Below, in pieces: positions 1-11,041 of a DNA stretch of 64,000 nucleotides. Position numbers and translations under genes: made by a program. Position 1 is the first letter of the stretch, and every line of letters starts with the position of its first letter. The stretch is taken from NCBI GenBank assembly GCA_963682055.1, contig OY821749.1, positions 22,823,631 through 22,887,630 of the forward strand. Direction: 5' to 3'. The notes beneath the pieces were generated by a model that worked only from the letters and a program-made list of their open reading frames with translations, was not told the DNA's origin and did no database searches. The DNA is from Primula veris (Eukaryota > Streptophyta > Magnoliopsida > Ericales > Primulaceae).

Positions 1-158
1 ATTAAACATACATATACGTATATACTATATTATGTATATTAAGTATATAAGTGTATATGCAAATATATATTAAATATATATATATATATATTTATTTATT
101 TTAATATAATGAACTTTCTCATTGTGTTTTTTATTGTGGTGGGTACTTTTTTTTGCAG

Positions 159-348
159 ACTGAATCGGTAATACAAATGTTGATGAGTGCAAGCGAACAC
201 ATCTCGACTGGTCAAGATTCAAGTAGAGATGGTTCAAGACGCTTGGGCGATGCTCATACACTATTACGAATATTATGCCATAAAAAAGACATGGATGCTC
301 ATACTTCTAATTTTCTAAAAAGGCATTACCAACTTCCTGCTTCTTCAG
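159..348 (+). other. Possible internal exon of an unidentified gene
   Basis: An open segment of about 63 codons begins after a pyrimidine-rich acceptor ending TTTTTTTTGCAG and stops at a CAG|GTACT donor, so it has the form of an internal exon. The reading frame is polar and non-repetitive, with the segments SRRLGDAHTLLRILCHKKD and AHTSNFLKRHYQLP, which differs from the low-complexity frames around it. I do not recognise the family. No matching upstream or downstream exon is visible in the next 700 bases. It could be the 3' part of a gene lying left of the window or a gene relic. Confidence is low because the call rests only on splice-like borders and composition. Confidence 0.3.
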
Positions 349-1108
349 GTACTAAAATCTTCATGCCGTAATTTTTTTATTAAAATTATTTCTCTAGGCT
401 TCCTATTTATCTGGCTCCTTTAGTTTACAATCAAAGACATAAGTTTAGGATCCATATAGAGTTATGGGATATTTCAGGCTCTCTATTAACCCTCCTCCAT
501 ATATTTTATGTGCGACTATATTTTTTTATCTTAATACTAATTCATATATCATTTTTATTTAGACCCCCCAAAAAAAGGGAGAGCACATAAAGTGTGTGTA
601 TGTTAGTAACTAGCAATAGAGAGAGGCTAAAATAGCTCGTATATATATATAATTTATGTAAGGAGGAATAAGGAGCCTGATTACTTTCAAAAGAAAAAAG
701 GAGCCTGATTACTTTCAAAAGAAAAAAGGAGCCTGATTGTTAAGGTAAAAAACTTATGGAAGCAAGATCATAATTAAGGAGCATGAACTTTCAGCTAAAA
801 ATTTAGAGTTCACACCCATTTGCTAGATATGTAAGGTAAATTCTACCTGTAAAAGTTTTGTCTTGTTCTTTGTGCATAAATTGCATGATTACAGTGTATT
901 AATGTGTACTGAACATTAAGTTCATGGTGAAATATCTATCTATAGAGTCATTAATAGAGATACAGTATTTCTAATTCCTATGTAAATGAGAGTTGAAAGT
1001 TTTGGAAGTGTTGTTTGATATTAGTTGCATTAATTTTTGATTGGATTGTTCATCTTGTCGCGTAGAGCATTGCCCTTAACTTTCGGAAGAACTTCAGTAC
1101 AGAGATAG
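349..1108. other. AT-rich non-coding stretch left of the nested transposons
   Basis: No coding segment or RNA gene is visible. The only structure is the short tandem repeat at 671-738. The last eight bases before position 1117 form the left target duplication of the outer hAT element. Confidence 0.5.
671..738. repeat. 28-bp tandem repeat, about 2.5 copies
   Basis: The unit AGGAGCCTGATTACTTTCAA plus AAGAAAAA recurs at a 28-base period (GGAGCCTGATT at 672, 700 and 728). The copies are essentially identical, pointing to a recent slippage-type duplication in non-coding sequence. Confidence 0.85.
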
Positions 1109-1442
1109 GTTGTATATAGGGATGACACTAAATGCGGGTTTCAACCCGACCCGCCCGACACGTCGTTGGTCGGGCAAAAGTGCAACTAAATTCGGGTAGG
1201 GTCTAATTCGCACTTTTGTACAACTACCCGACCCAAATAACTTAATTACTTCACAGTTCACACACAGACACACATACACTGTCTCTCTCTCCCTATAGAA
1301 AATAACCTAATAAAACAATAAATATTTCTTAGATATGAGATACCAATATGCCAAATAGTTTAACAAATTGAAATTAAACTTGTCCAATTATTCGAAGAAG
1401 TTTTGTGTCTCTCTCTCCATATCACACAGGTTGTATCTCTCT

Positions 1443-1443
<1 letters not shown>

Positions 1444-1495
<52 letters not shown>
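1444..1495. repeat. (AT)n microsatellite
   Basis: An uninterrupted run of TA dinucleotides followed by imperfect TATATG-rich sequence to about 1575, in the 5' non-coding part of the outer hAT element. The tyrosine-isoleucine reading frames crossing it are artefacts of the repeat. Confidence 0.95.
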
Positions 1496-1498
<3 letters not shown>

Positions 1499-1892
1499 TA
1501 TACACACATATATATGTATTTCTATATATTTATATGTATTTCTATATATATCAGTATATATATGTATATATCCTTAGATTTAATTTTTGTTCAATTTTTT
1601 CCTTTTTTATTAATCGGTAATTTAGGTAAACAATTTTTTTTTTAAAGTAAGTTTTTAGCCTTTCTTAATCTAATTATGTAGTTATTGTCAGATGCTTGAT
1701 TCTGGGTCATGCTTATTTTTATTTTTTGTTATTAGTTAATTTGCCAAATAAACCAAAAAGGGAAAAAAAAGCCAAGATTTATAAGATGCTTGATTTTGGG
1801 TTGAGCTAAATTACTAGGTGATCTATTATGGGTTGATTTTTTTTATAATACTGGTTTATGTTGTTGTTAGGTGAACTTTGTTACAAATTTAC

Positions 1893-2488
1893 AATGTCAC
1901 AGTTTGAACAAGTTGATGATAATAGTTTCTCAAGTCCCGCTCTTACGGTTAATTCGCCTGATATAAACAAAAATAAAAGTTAAAGGTTTTGGCCCAGAGT
2001 TTGGTTAGATTTTACGAGAGAAGAAATAAGTAAGAACCTTGTTTGGGCTCATTGTAAAATTGGTAAAAAGGTTCTAACAGCGAAACCAACAGGAGGGACG
2101 AGTCATTTGAGAACCCATGCTGATAGGTGTAAGATAAAACGGGACAATGAAAAAGAAAAAGAATTAGAAGAAATACCGGTACACAAATTTAGTCAGGTTG
2201 AGTCTCGAAATGATTTGGGCTCTATGATTATTTTGCATGAGTATCCGCTTTCGATAGTCGATCATGTAGGGTTTAGAAAGTTTGTCAAAGGGCTTCAACC
2301 GGATTTCAATATGGTATCCAGAAATACAGTAAAGAAAGATATCATAAAGATTTTTGACATGGAGAAATATATAACGTATAAAGTGTTAGAAAGTGTTGGT
2401 AGAGTTTCGATTACTTTTGACATGTGGTCCGCCAAGCCTACAAAGAAAGGTTTTATGGCAATTACGGCGCATTTTATTGACAATAAAT
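1893..2488 (+). pseudogene. Outer hAT transposase relic, N-terminal part (BED zinc finger and start of catalytic region)
   Basis: The frame starts at an ATG after an acceptor-like TTGTTAG. A BED-type zinc finger follows, roughly 2000-2130, with GGTSHLRTHADRC near its end. The second cysteine of its first pair is lost (CKIG where CxxC is expected), and a TAA near 1981 interrupts the frame just before the finger. Further on, VSITFDMWSAKPTKKGFMAI (about 2404-2463) is the plant hAT catalytic start. The Copia element enters directly after the codons for HFIDN. The reading frame continues in phase at 10404-10500 once the Copia element and one TAAAT copy are discounted, so the insertion hit a coding region. 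Stops make this a pseudogene. Confidence 0.85.
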
Positions 2489-2840
2489 TGTTGAGTTGTG
2501 GAGCCAAATGAGTTTTGGCCATGTTTTCTAATTATCCCACATCGCTTGGAATTGTAATATGACCCACTAAGGGTTCTATTTATATACCACAATATCTTGT
2601 ATTTTAATTACACCTACACAAGTACCTTATACATATTATAAGTGAGAGAGTTCTATTTGCGAGAGAACCATAGCTTGTGTTTGAGCTAGATAACGATTGT
2701 AATCCTCATTATAATAATATTAAGTGCCACGTGTAGCGGTCCGGAGACGTAGCCAATTCGGGTGAACTCTATTATCAAATTGTGTGTGTGCTCGGTTCTA
2801 GTATTCTGTCTTTCTTTGTGCTCGACCGATCGACCCAACA
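2489..2840 (+). repeat. 5' LTR of the Copia element
   Basis: 352 bp starting TGTTGAG and ending CCCAACA, with terminal TG...CA. It is the uninterrupted reference for the split 3' LTR. At the hAT insertion site it reads AGTGAGAG where the 3' LTR has ACTGAGAG twice. Confidence 0.96.
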
Positions 2841-2842
2841 AG

Positions 2843-2854
2843 TGGTATCAAAGC
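2843..2854 (+). promoter_or_regulatory. Primer binding site for initiator tRNA-Met
   Basis: TGGTATCAAAGC lies two bases after the 5' LTR. It matches the usual Copia primer site TGGTATCAGAGC with one difference. Confidence 0.9.
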
Positions 2855-2897
2855 CCGAGGTTCGCAGAACTAAGGTCGAAGATCGAGAGGAAGATCA

Positions 2898-5800
2898 ATG
2901 GCAAAAGAAGACAGAGTCGCACACGGGATCGAGAAGTTCGACGGAAAGGACTTCGCATTCTGGAGAATGCAAATAGAGGACTAACTCGACGGGAGGAAGA
3001 TGCATCAGCCACTTCTCCTTGAGGAAAGGCCGACCACGACCACCGAGGAGGCGTGGAAACTCTTAGACCGACAAGTGTTGGGAGTGATCCTCCTAACACT
3101 ATCTAGGAGTGTAGCACATAATGTCGCAAGAGAGACGACGACGATGGGGATGATGAAGATCCTCACCGACATGTATGAGAAACCATCCGCGAACAACAAG
3201 ATACATCTCATGCGTAAGTTGTTCAACCTACGCATGGCTGAGGGAACGCCTGTCGCGAGTCACGTGAACAAGTTCATCGACACCGTAAATCAGTTGGATG
3301 CGGTGGAGATAACTTTTGAATACGAAGTGAGAGCCCTTATACTGCTAGCATCTTTACCGAATAGTTGGGAATTCATGCGAGCTGCTGTTAGCAACTCAAT
3401 TGGAAAGGAGAAACTGACTTACAACGGCATTCGAGATCAAATACTCGCTGAGGAACTCAGGAGATTAGACATGGGTGAATGCTCAAATGATGGAGCAGCC
3501 TTGAACGTGGGTTTAAGAGACCGGGGTAAGGCCAGGGTATGGGACGTTAGAGGACGTTCACAATCCCGAGGTAGAAGAGGGCAAATCCGAGGCGGCAAAG
3601 ATAGTGATCAAAGTAAGAAGAATCTTCGATACTATAACTGCCAGGGTATGTGGCACTTCAGTCATGAGTGTAAGCAGTCGAAGAAGGGTACCGGCCGTGA
3701 TCACGTGGCTAATGTTGCGAGCGACGAGGATTCGGGTGACTGTTTAATGCTTGTCGTATAAAGAGATATAGATTCATGGATTCTAGACTCTGGGGCATCA
3801 TTTCACACGACCCCTCAGAAAGATTTATTCGAAGATTACACTGCGGGTAATTTCGGTAAAGTGTATCTAGCCGACGGAGAAGCGTTGGATGTTGTTGGAA
3901 TGGGCGATATGAAAATTCGTATTCCAAACGGGTCGGTATGGAAGCTGACGAAAATGAGGAATGTTCCGAGGTTGACCAAGAATATAATCTCAGTAAGTTA
4001 ACTCGATGCCGAAAGGCACTCCATTTCGTTCAGCTGTGGAGCTTGGAAAGTTTCACGAGGAGCTATGGTGATAGCCCGAGGGATCAAGGTCGGTACACTG
4101 TACATGACGACCGATGAGGAGTATACCGTTGCGGCAGCTGTGTCGCAAAACTGCTCAGAACTGTGGCATCGACGGTTAGGTCACATGAGTGAGAAGGGGA
4201 TGAAGGTGTTAGCGAAGGACAGTAAACTTCCAGGCTTGAAGTCTGTCAACCTCGACATGTGCGAAGGTTGAATCTTCGGGAAGCAGAAGAAAGTGAGCTT
4301 CCGGAAAGGTGGAAAAGCTCCCAAGGATGAGAAGCTAGCACTGGTCCACTCAGACGTATGGGGACCATCTCCAGTAACCTCACTGGGAGGATCTCAGTAC
4401 TATGTGACCTTCATCGATGATTCGACAAGGAAAACATGGGTCTATTTCTTGAAACACAAGTATGAGGTGTTTAAGAAATTTCAAGAATGGAAGGCCATGG
4501 TCGAACTAGAGACCGGGAATAAACTCAAATGTTTGAGGTCCGATAATGGCGGAGAGTACATTGATACGAAATTCGTAGGGTTCTGTGCTCAGAGAGGCAT
4601 TCGAATGGAGAAGACCATCCGAATAACGCCACAGCAGAATGGCATGGCCGAGCGAATGAACCGAACAATCAATGAGCGTGCTAGGAGTATGAGACTGCAA
4701 AGTGGGTTGCCCAAAGCCTTGTGGGCACATGCAGTAAGCACGGCGGTTTACCTCATTAACCGCGGACCCTCAGTGCCAGTGGAAAAGAGAATTCCCGAGA
4801 AAGTCTGGATAGGAAAGCCTATCTCGTATGAACACTTGCGAGTGTTTGGTTGTCTGTCATATATCCATGTCGACATAAGTGATCGTACTAAGCTTGACTC
4901 GAAATCCAAAGTGTGTTACTTTGTGGGGTACGGTGAAGCTGAGTTCGGATATCGCTTCTGTGATGGTCAAACAAAGAAGATCATTCGCAGTAAGGATGTC
5001 ATGTTCAACGAAGGCATTTTGTACAAAGATCGACAAAATGCAGTGGTGGAAGAAGATGCGCTCCCGTCCGAGTAAAGTGGTATAGTCAACATGAATGCGT
5101 TTCCAAGAATGGAGTTGGAAAATGACACTGAAGATCAACATGTGGTGCTCGACAAGCTACCAGCAGATGCTGAAAAGGACGAGGAGGTGTCCCAAACTCC
5201 TCGACCTGAATTGGGCCTAGGTCATCGCGAGAGGAGACCTTCTGTCCGATCCTATCCTTCCCTGCATTACATATTACTCACTGATGCAGGTGAGCCCGGA
5301 AGTAGAGAGGAAGCTCTAGAGCTAAAAGACTCGAGCAAGTGGGAGCTCGCGATGAAGGATGAGATGAAGTCACTCGAGAAGAATGTGACTTGGCAGTTAG
5401 CCAAACTGCCCAAGGGGAAAAGGGCACTGAGCAACAAATGGGTGTTCCGACTAAAGGAGGAACAAGATGGCTCGAAACGGTATAAGGCACGATTAGTAGT
5501 CAAAGGGTTCCAGCAAAAGGCAGGAATTGACTACACCGAGATCTTTTCACCAGTCGTAAAGTTGACGACTATTCGGCTATTGTTGAGCATTGTTGTAAAT
5601 GCGAATCTTCATCTTGAGCAGTTAGATGTGAAAACTGCCTTTCTCCATGGATATCTTGATGAACAAATTTACATGCTCCAACCTGAAGGGTTTGCTGAAA
5701 AGGAAAAAGAGAAACTGGTCTGCAAACTGAGGAAGAGCTTGTACGGCCTAAAACAAGCACCACGGCAGTGGTATAAGAAGTTTGACAGGTGGATAACGAG

Positions 5801-6654
5801 TTCGAAAGAAGTGATAGCGATCACTGCTGTTTCGTGAAGAGATTTGAGAACTCTTCGTATGTCATACTACTGTTGTACGTAGATGATATGTTGCTCGCCG
5901 GGTCAAGCCTTGTGGAGATTAACAAGCTGAAGCAACAGTTGGCAAAACAGTTTAAGATGAAAGATTTGGGTGCCGCAAATCAGATCCTCGGTATGAGGAT
6001 TTCCCGAGTAAGGGACGAGTCCCTGTTTCTGTCGCAAGCCGAGTATGTGAAGAAAGTGTTGGCACGGTTTAGCATGAATGATGCCAAGACTGTAGGCTCA
6101 CCGCTAGCCGCACACTTTAGCTTGTCGAAGAAACAATCACCCTCAGACGAGGAAGGAAAGGATCGTATGTCGAACATACCCTACGCTTTAGCAATTGGTA
6201 GCTTGATGTACGCTATGTTGTGTACAAGACCGGACATTGCCCATGCAGTGGGAGTTGTCAGTCGTTAAATGAATAACCCAGTAAAACACCATTGGGAAGC
6301 TGTGAAGTGGATATTGAGATATCTCTCGGGTACATGAGTAATCTGAGTACGTCGTGGTGATGGAAGCAAGCAAAGAGATGATTTGGTTGCAAGGTTTCTT
6401 AAAGGAGCTCGGTCATAAAACCGACAAGGGAGTTCTGAACTGTGATAGTCAAAGTGCAGTTCAGCTAGCTAAGAATCATGTATTCCATTCACGCACAAAG
6501 TACATACAGATTCATTACCATTTTATCCAGGACGTTCTAGAAGATGGAATCTTCGCGCTATAAAAGATTGAGGGCGCTAAGAACCCCGCCGATATGCTAA
6601 CGAAGACCGTTACAATCCACAAACTGAGGTTGTGTGCAACCTCAGTAGGACTCT
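2898..6654 (+). pseudogene. Copia gag-pol polyprotein, decayed
   Basis: Gag opens at ATG 2898 (MAKEDRVAHGIEKFDGKDF), with a stop about 28 codons in. It ends with a zinc knuckle (about 3630-3680) that has lost its first cysteine (YYNCQGMWHFSHEC). The protease region has the aspartic motif DSWILDSGASFH near 3771. A pre-integrase segment (HRRLGHMSEKGM, about 4168) precedes the integrase, with SDVWGPS, FIDDSTRKTWVYF and the SDNGGEY-to-ERMNRT region (4350-4680). Reverse transcriptase has KARLVVKGFQQ, QLDVKTAFLHG and the catalytic YVDDM near 5878. RNase H is represented by the segment from about 6354 to 6640. Stops occur near 2980, 3760, 4000, 4269 and 5073, with a frameshift near 5790. The tract between about 6330 and 6345 has lost sequence (ILRYLSGT runs almost directly into the SEYV-like segment). 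It is nonfunctional. Confidence 0.93.
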
Positions 6655-6817
6655 GAGCTTGAGGCTCAGGGTCGCCGCTACATGAAAAATGAGCAACTCT
6701 GAAGAGTAATAATTATTATACAAGGATACCGATGGGAGCATTCTGCTCGGTGGAGCACAGTGAGTTCGGTGGTCGGAGATAATCAGAATTCTTTTGAAGC
6801 ACTTGACATGTGACTCT

Positions 6818-6828
6818 AAGTGGGAGAT
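6818..6828 (+). promoter_or_regulatory. Polypurine tract of the Copia element
   Basis: AAGTGGGAGAT lies immediately before the 3' LTR, the position of the plus-strand primer in reverse transcription. Confidence 0.75.
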
Positions 6829-6988
6829 TGTTGAGTTGTGGAGCCAAATGAGTTTTTGTCATGTTTTCTAATTATCTCATATCGCTTGGAATTGTAATAT
6901 GACACACTAAGGGTTATATTTATATGCCCCAATATCTTGTATTTTAATTACACCTACACAAGTACCTTATACATATTATAACTGAGAG

Positions 6989-9900
6989 CAGGGGGGAAGC
7001 TAAGTGGGGACGATCGGGTGCCACGACACCCCCCATAATTTTAGAAATCCCAAGTGACGCAATTTTTTTTTAGTACAATTTCTTTTTAGGTGTAGATTTG
7101 GCACTCCCCATAAAAATATGTTACTTGTACATATATTTATAGCTAATGTTTGAACCCAAAACACAATAATTAAATTTGGGCCGAAAGACCCAATTATATT
7201 TTTCTTTGATATTGGACTCTTTAAGATTTAAATAAAAAAAAATAACATCAACAACACTTCTCTTCGTGCGTGTCAGCGTGTGTATCAAAATAAAAAACAA
7301 AGTTGAAAAAAGAAAAACTCCACTCCTCTGTGCTGCTGTGCACCGCATTGATTGGGGTTAGATTTAATTAAAAAAACATCAACAATTCTATCCTTCTGGC
7401 TCGGCAAGGTATACTCTTCTATTTATTTTTTCCTTTAATATGCTTCTTTTTATTATATGTATTGATGTTATGTTGCACCGTAGGTGTTTGATTAAAGTAC
7501 TCAAAGGGAAAAAAAAATAGGCTATTAACTCTTAGAGTTTTAATCTGCAGATCTGGCATCGCTAATATTTTTATCGAGTATAAAATGGAAAAGACACCTA
7601 AAATAAATTCGTTCTTTAAGAGAGCTAATGTTTCTCCGACGGAAGAGAATGTTGGTAGTAGTGTTGATCACGTGACAATCGATACGCCTAGTCCTCCAAC
7701 AAAAATTCAAAGAATCGACACAGTAGAATTTGATATTAATTCGCTAGAGCGTGATCCTGGATTACGTAGAAAAATTTGGGAGTATCCTGTTAATAGGCGT
7801 GACGAAGTTCGTAGGGCGTACATAACTCTACATGGTCCAAATCGTTCCGATTTAGGAAAAAAATATCCGTATACTCTTGCATCCGCCAAGGCTCGTCCTC
7901 GAAGATTTCAAGCTCCGTGGTTTGCTTTATTTTCGTGGTTGGAATATTCAGTGGCCAAGAACAAGGCTTTCTGTTTTACTTGTTTCCTTTTTGCGCCTCC
8001 GGATGGGTCTAGTTTTGCAGGACATAGTGCATTTGTTGTTGAAGGTTTTGATGGTTGGAGGAAGGTCAATAGCGGGAAAACTTGTTTTTTTCGTTTGCAT
8101 GAAGGTGTTAATTCCGATTCTTGTCATCGAACCGCTGAACATAAATGGAAGGAAATACAAAACCCAACTCAAAATATTGAAAGGGTGATTGTAAAATTTT
8201 CTGCCGAACAAGTTTTTAACAATCGCATTCGCTTAAAAATTTCTATTGAATTGGTTCGAAGATTGGCCTTTCAAGCTATGCCTTTCAGAGGGCATGATGA
8301 GAAATCAACATCAAACAACCGTGGTAATTTCCTTGAGTTTTATGATTTATTAGCATCATATAATGAAGAAGCCACCAAAGCATTGATAAATGTTCCAAAG
8401 AATGCCACTTACAAGTCGTCTGATATTCAAAAAGAAATTTTACATATCTTTTCTATAAAAGTGAAAGAGGCGATTCGAGAAGAAATTGGACATGCTAAAT
8501 TCTGCATTATAGTGGACGAAGCTCGAGATGCGTCAAAAAAGGAGCAGATGGCAGTAGTTATAAGATTTGTTGATAAAAATGGTGTTTTACGGGAGCCTTT
8601 TTTTGGTATTGTTCATGTTCCCAACACTATGGCAGTGACACTAAAAGATAGCATATGCTCAGTTCTCAATCACCACAATCTCGATATTCGGAATATTCGG
8701 GGACAAGGATTTGACGGTGCAAGTAACATGCGGGGTGAGTTTCATGGACTACAAGCTTTGATATTAAGTGATTGCCCATATGCTTATTATGTTCACTGCT
8801 TCGCACATCGATTACAATTAGCATTAGTGGCATCAGCAAAAGAAGTGCTTCCAGTCGACCGATTTTTTGCTAAATTGCTTCGGATCGTGAATATTGTTAG
8901 TGCATCATACAAGAGAAATGATGAGTTGAAAGCTACCCATGCCGATGATATTGCTTTCTTAATTTCCATTGAAGAGCTTGAGACTGGAAGAGGATTAAAT
9001 CAAATTGGTAATCTGCAACGACCTGGTGATACTCGCTGGAGTTCTCACCTAAAGTCTGTTTCTAGCTTGATAAAAATGTATAGTGCTGCTTGCATTGTTT
9101 TACTTAATATTTATGAAGATGGACCTACTTCTCTAAAGGGAGAAGCTCGTTCAACACATAAGGCATTAACTTCCTTTGAATTTGTCTTTATACTTCATCT
9201 TATGAAGTCAATGTTAGGAATCACGAATTCTCTTTGTCTAGCTTTGCAATCTAAAACTCAAGACATTCTTAAGGCTATTTCAATTGTTTTATCTACTAAA
9301 AGCCTTCTTCAAAATCTTAGAGATGATGAATTCGATGATTTGGTTGCTACCGTCAAACTCTTTTGTGAATCACGCAACATTGATATCCCAAACTTGAATG
9401 CAAAATATTCTTCGAGGTATGATCCCACTCGTGATAACTTTTCAGTACTTGACCGATATAGAGTTGATATTTTCTATCGTGCTATAGATTCTCAAATTCA
9501 AGAACTAAATCGTCGTTTTGATGAGCAAGTAATGGAATTGTTAGTTCTTAGTTCTACTTTGAATCCTAATTGTCACTCTTCAATATTCAAAATTGATGAT
9601 ATTTGTCTACTTGTTGACAAATTTTATCCGGAGGACTTTACGGAGTTTGAGAAAAGTAACTTGAAATTGGAACTTCGACATTACGAGAATTGTGTTATTT
9701 CTCTTCCTGAATACAAGAATTTATCATCGATTTCCGAGCTTTGTCAATGGTTGGTAGAAACAAAATGGTCTACAACATATCAGCTTGTTTATAGAATTGT
9801 GGTTCTCGTGCTTACTCTTCCCGTTTCTACCGCCACCGCAGAAAGATCATTTTCAGCTATGAATATCATCAAAACTAGTATTCGTAATAAAATGGAAGCC

Positions 9901-10203
9901 GATTATCTTGAACATTGTATGATGATGTATATTGAGAAAGATATTGCTTCAAAATTTAGCACGGAAACTATCATTGATGCATTTGCGAATGCGAGCAGCC
10001 GTCGGGTTCATTTCTTTTGATTTTATCAGGTATCATGTTAGTTATTTGCAATAATTTTGGTGTTTATGCTTTGGTATTTGTTCAACAACACTTAAATGGG
10101 GTATATAGATTATGGGTGAGTATGAAAAATTATTATTTTAAGTTGCTTTTTTTTTTTGGTATATTTTGACACCCCCCATTTACACATCCTGGCTTCGCCC
10201 CTG
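6989..10203 (+). mobile_element. Inner hAT transposon with intact transposase, possibly autonomous
   Basis: The element begins CAGGGGGGAAGCTAAGT and ends with the inverse of CAGGGGCGAAGCCAGGA, imperfect terminal inverted repeats of a widespread plant hAT group. The 8-bp target duplication ACTGAGAG at 6981-6988 and 10204-10211 is perfect. The 3215-bp body holds one long transposase frame (7585-10020), about 0.6 kb of 5' sequence with a likely 5'-UTR acceptor (CTGCAG at about 7546-7551) and under 0.2 kb of 3' sequence. It is the youngest layer of the nest because it sits inside a Copia LTR. Whether it still moves cannot be told from one copy, but nothing visible disables it. Confidence 0.95.
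7585..10020 (+). CDS. hAT transposase, TTF-type zinc finger / DUF4371 / hAT dimerisation (zinc finger MYM-type protein 1-like)
   Basis: The predicted 811-residue protein is complete. It would bind the element's ends and catalyse cut-and-paste transposition in the nucleus. Near the N-terminus KINSFFKR resembles the PCNA-interacting-like motif often seen in this group. A TTF-type zinc-binding region lies at about residues 85-200, with C130 and C133 in AFCFTCFLF. The DUF4371/RNase H-like core follows. VDEARD places a candidate catalytic Asp at 311, GFDGASNM gives Asp 377 and VHCFAHRLQLAL (403-414) is the conserved CxxH block. The C-terminal dimerisation domain includes LPVSTATAERSFSAMN, with Glu 753 the candidate third acidic residue, and ends in a KTSIRNKM-type block. 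Length and domain order match full-length family members. The ATG is supported by the family's usual start and by the acceptor-like CTGCAG upstream. No frameshift or stop is present. Confidence 0.95.
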   Translation: MEKTPKINSFFKRANVSPTEENVGSSVDHVTIDTPSPPTKIQRIDTVEFDINSLERDPGLRRKIWEYPVNRRDEVRRAYITLHGPNRSDLGKKYPYTLASAKARPRRFQAPWFALFSWLEYSVAKNKAFCFTCFLFAPPDGSSFAGHSAFVVEGFDGWRKVNSGKTCFFRLHEGVNSDSCHRTAEHKWKEIQNPTQNIERVIVKFSAEQVFNNRIRLKISIELVRRLAFQAMPFRGHDEKSTSNNRGNFLEFYDLLASYNEEATKALINVPKNATYKSSDIQKEILHIFSIKVKEAIREEIGHAKFCIIVDEARDASKKEQMAVVIRFVDKNGVLREPFFGIVHVPNTMAVTLKDSICSVLNHHNLDIRNIRGQGFDGASNMRGEFHGLQALILSDCPYAYYVHCFAHRLQLALVASAKEVLPVDRFFAKLLRIVNIVSASYKRNDELKATHADDIAFLISIEELETGRGLNQIGNLQRPGDTRWSSHLKSVSSLIKMYSAACIVLLNIYEDGPTSLKGEARSTHKALTSFEFVFILHLMKSMLGITNSLCLALQSKTQDILKAISIVLSTKSLLQNLRDDEFDDLVATVKLFCESRNIDIPNLNAKYSSRYDPTRDNFSVLDRYRVDIFYRAIDSQIQELNRRFDEQVMELLVLSSTLNPNCHSSIFKIDDICLLVDKFYPEDFTEFEKSNLKLELRHYENCVISLPEYKNLSSISELCQWLVETKWSTTYQLVYRIVVLVLTLPVSTATAERSFSAMNIIKTSIRNKMEADYLEHCMMMYIEKDIASKFSTETIIDAFANASSRRVHFF

Positions 10204-10403
10204 ACTGAGAGAGTTCTATTTGCGAGAGAACCATAGCTTGTGTTTGAGCTAGATTACGATTGTAATCCTCATTATAATAATATTAAGTGCCACGTGTAGC
10301 GGCCCGGAGACGTAGCCAATTCGGGTGAACTCCGTTATCAAATTATGTGTGTGCTCGGTTTTAGTATTCTGTCTTTCTTTGTGCTCGACGTATCAACCCA
10401 ACA

Positions 10404-11041
10404 TAAATGGCACTTACAAAATCGGCTTCTCACGTTTGTCTATGTTCCAATTCCCCATAACAACAAGGTTTTATCCGACATAGTTATTGATACAATAGAT
10501 TTTTGAAATATTGACCGTAAAATCTCAGCAATTACGGTTGATAATGCTATGACAAACGATTCTATGATACCACTAATTTCGACTGAGCTTCCTAGAGATT
10601 CACTTTTATTAGAAGGAAAATTTCTACATGTTCCTTGTTGTGCGCATATACTTAATCTTATTGTTAAGGAAGGATTATCAGTTGTTGGTGATAAAATCGA
10701 AAAAATTAGGCTTAGCTGTGTTTTTTGGACCGCGACATAATCCAGAAGAGAGAAATTTGAGGCCGCGGCGGCTCAGTTGCACATCCCGTATACGAAAGGG
10801 CTTGAACTTGATGTTAAAACTCGGTGGAATTCGACATATTATATGCTCTCTAGGGCTTTGCTTTATAAAGATGTATTCCAAAAAGCTAAACAAAAAGCTA
10901 AATTATACGACTGTTTGCCATCGGTTGAAGATTGGAGGATGGCGAAGGATATTTGTGAGACTTAAATTTTTTGCAGATGTGACGGTGATGTTCTCTGGTA
11001 TTACTTACCCAATGCTTTCGTTGGCTGGTTTTAAAACTTAG
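10404..11041 (+). pseudogene. Outer hAT transposase relic, central part
   Basis: Directly after the Copia element the frame of 1893-2488 resumes with WHLQNRLL and VPIPHNN. ISAITVDNAMTND (about 10528-10560) and FLHVPCCAHILNLIVKEG (about 10620-10675) are the second catalytic Asp block and the conserved CxxH block of plant ZBED-type hAT transposases. A TGA near 10504 replaces a residue between them. A frame change occurs near 10700. KTRWNSTYYMLSRALLYKD (about 10816-10870) and LPSVEDWRMAKDIC follow, then another frame change before FFADVTVMFSGITYPML (about 10968-11020). A clear dimerisation domain is not seen. The protein is not made. Confidence 0.85.

Larger units (their letters stand above)
2489..10403 (+). 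mobile_element. Ty1/Copia LTR retrotransposon with a nested hAT in its 3' LTR
   Basis: Two LTRs of 352 bp each, beginning TGTTGAGTTGTGG and ending CCCAACA, bound the element. The flanking 5-bp target duplication TAAAT (2484-2488 and 10404-10408) is exact. A primer site complementary to initiator tRNA-Met follows the 5' LTR, and a purine tract precedes the 3' LTR. The order gag, protease, integrase, reverse transcriptase, RNase H is that of Copia. Discounting the nested hAT and its extra target copy, the element is about 4.7 kb. By hand I count about 18 differences between the LTRs. Several stops and a frameshift in the polyprotein mean it is dead. It resembles Tork/Tnt1-type elements, but lineage assignment is tentative. 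Confidence 0.96.
6829..10403 (+). repeat. 3' LTR of the Copia element, split by the inner hAT
   Basis: The LTR consists of 6829-6988 (160 bp) and 10212-10403 (192 bp), which together make 352 bp, the same as the 5' LTR. The break contains the inner hAT element plus one extra copy of ACTGAGAG. About 18 substitutions separate it from the 5' LTR, scattered along the length. Confidence 0.95.

Noticed and set aside
1403..1645. Tyrosine/isoleucine-rich open frames
   Set aside because: They are produced by the TA microsatellite and have no domain.
2898..6654. Active Copia element
   Set aside because: At least five stops, a frameshift, a lost zinc-knuckle cysteine and a deletion before RNase H.
7121..7348. 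Small minus-strand gene within the inner hAT
   Set aside because: It overlaps the 5' non-coding part of the element and has no features of a protein family.
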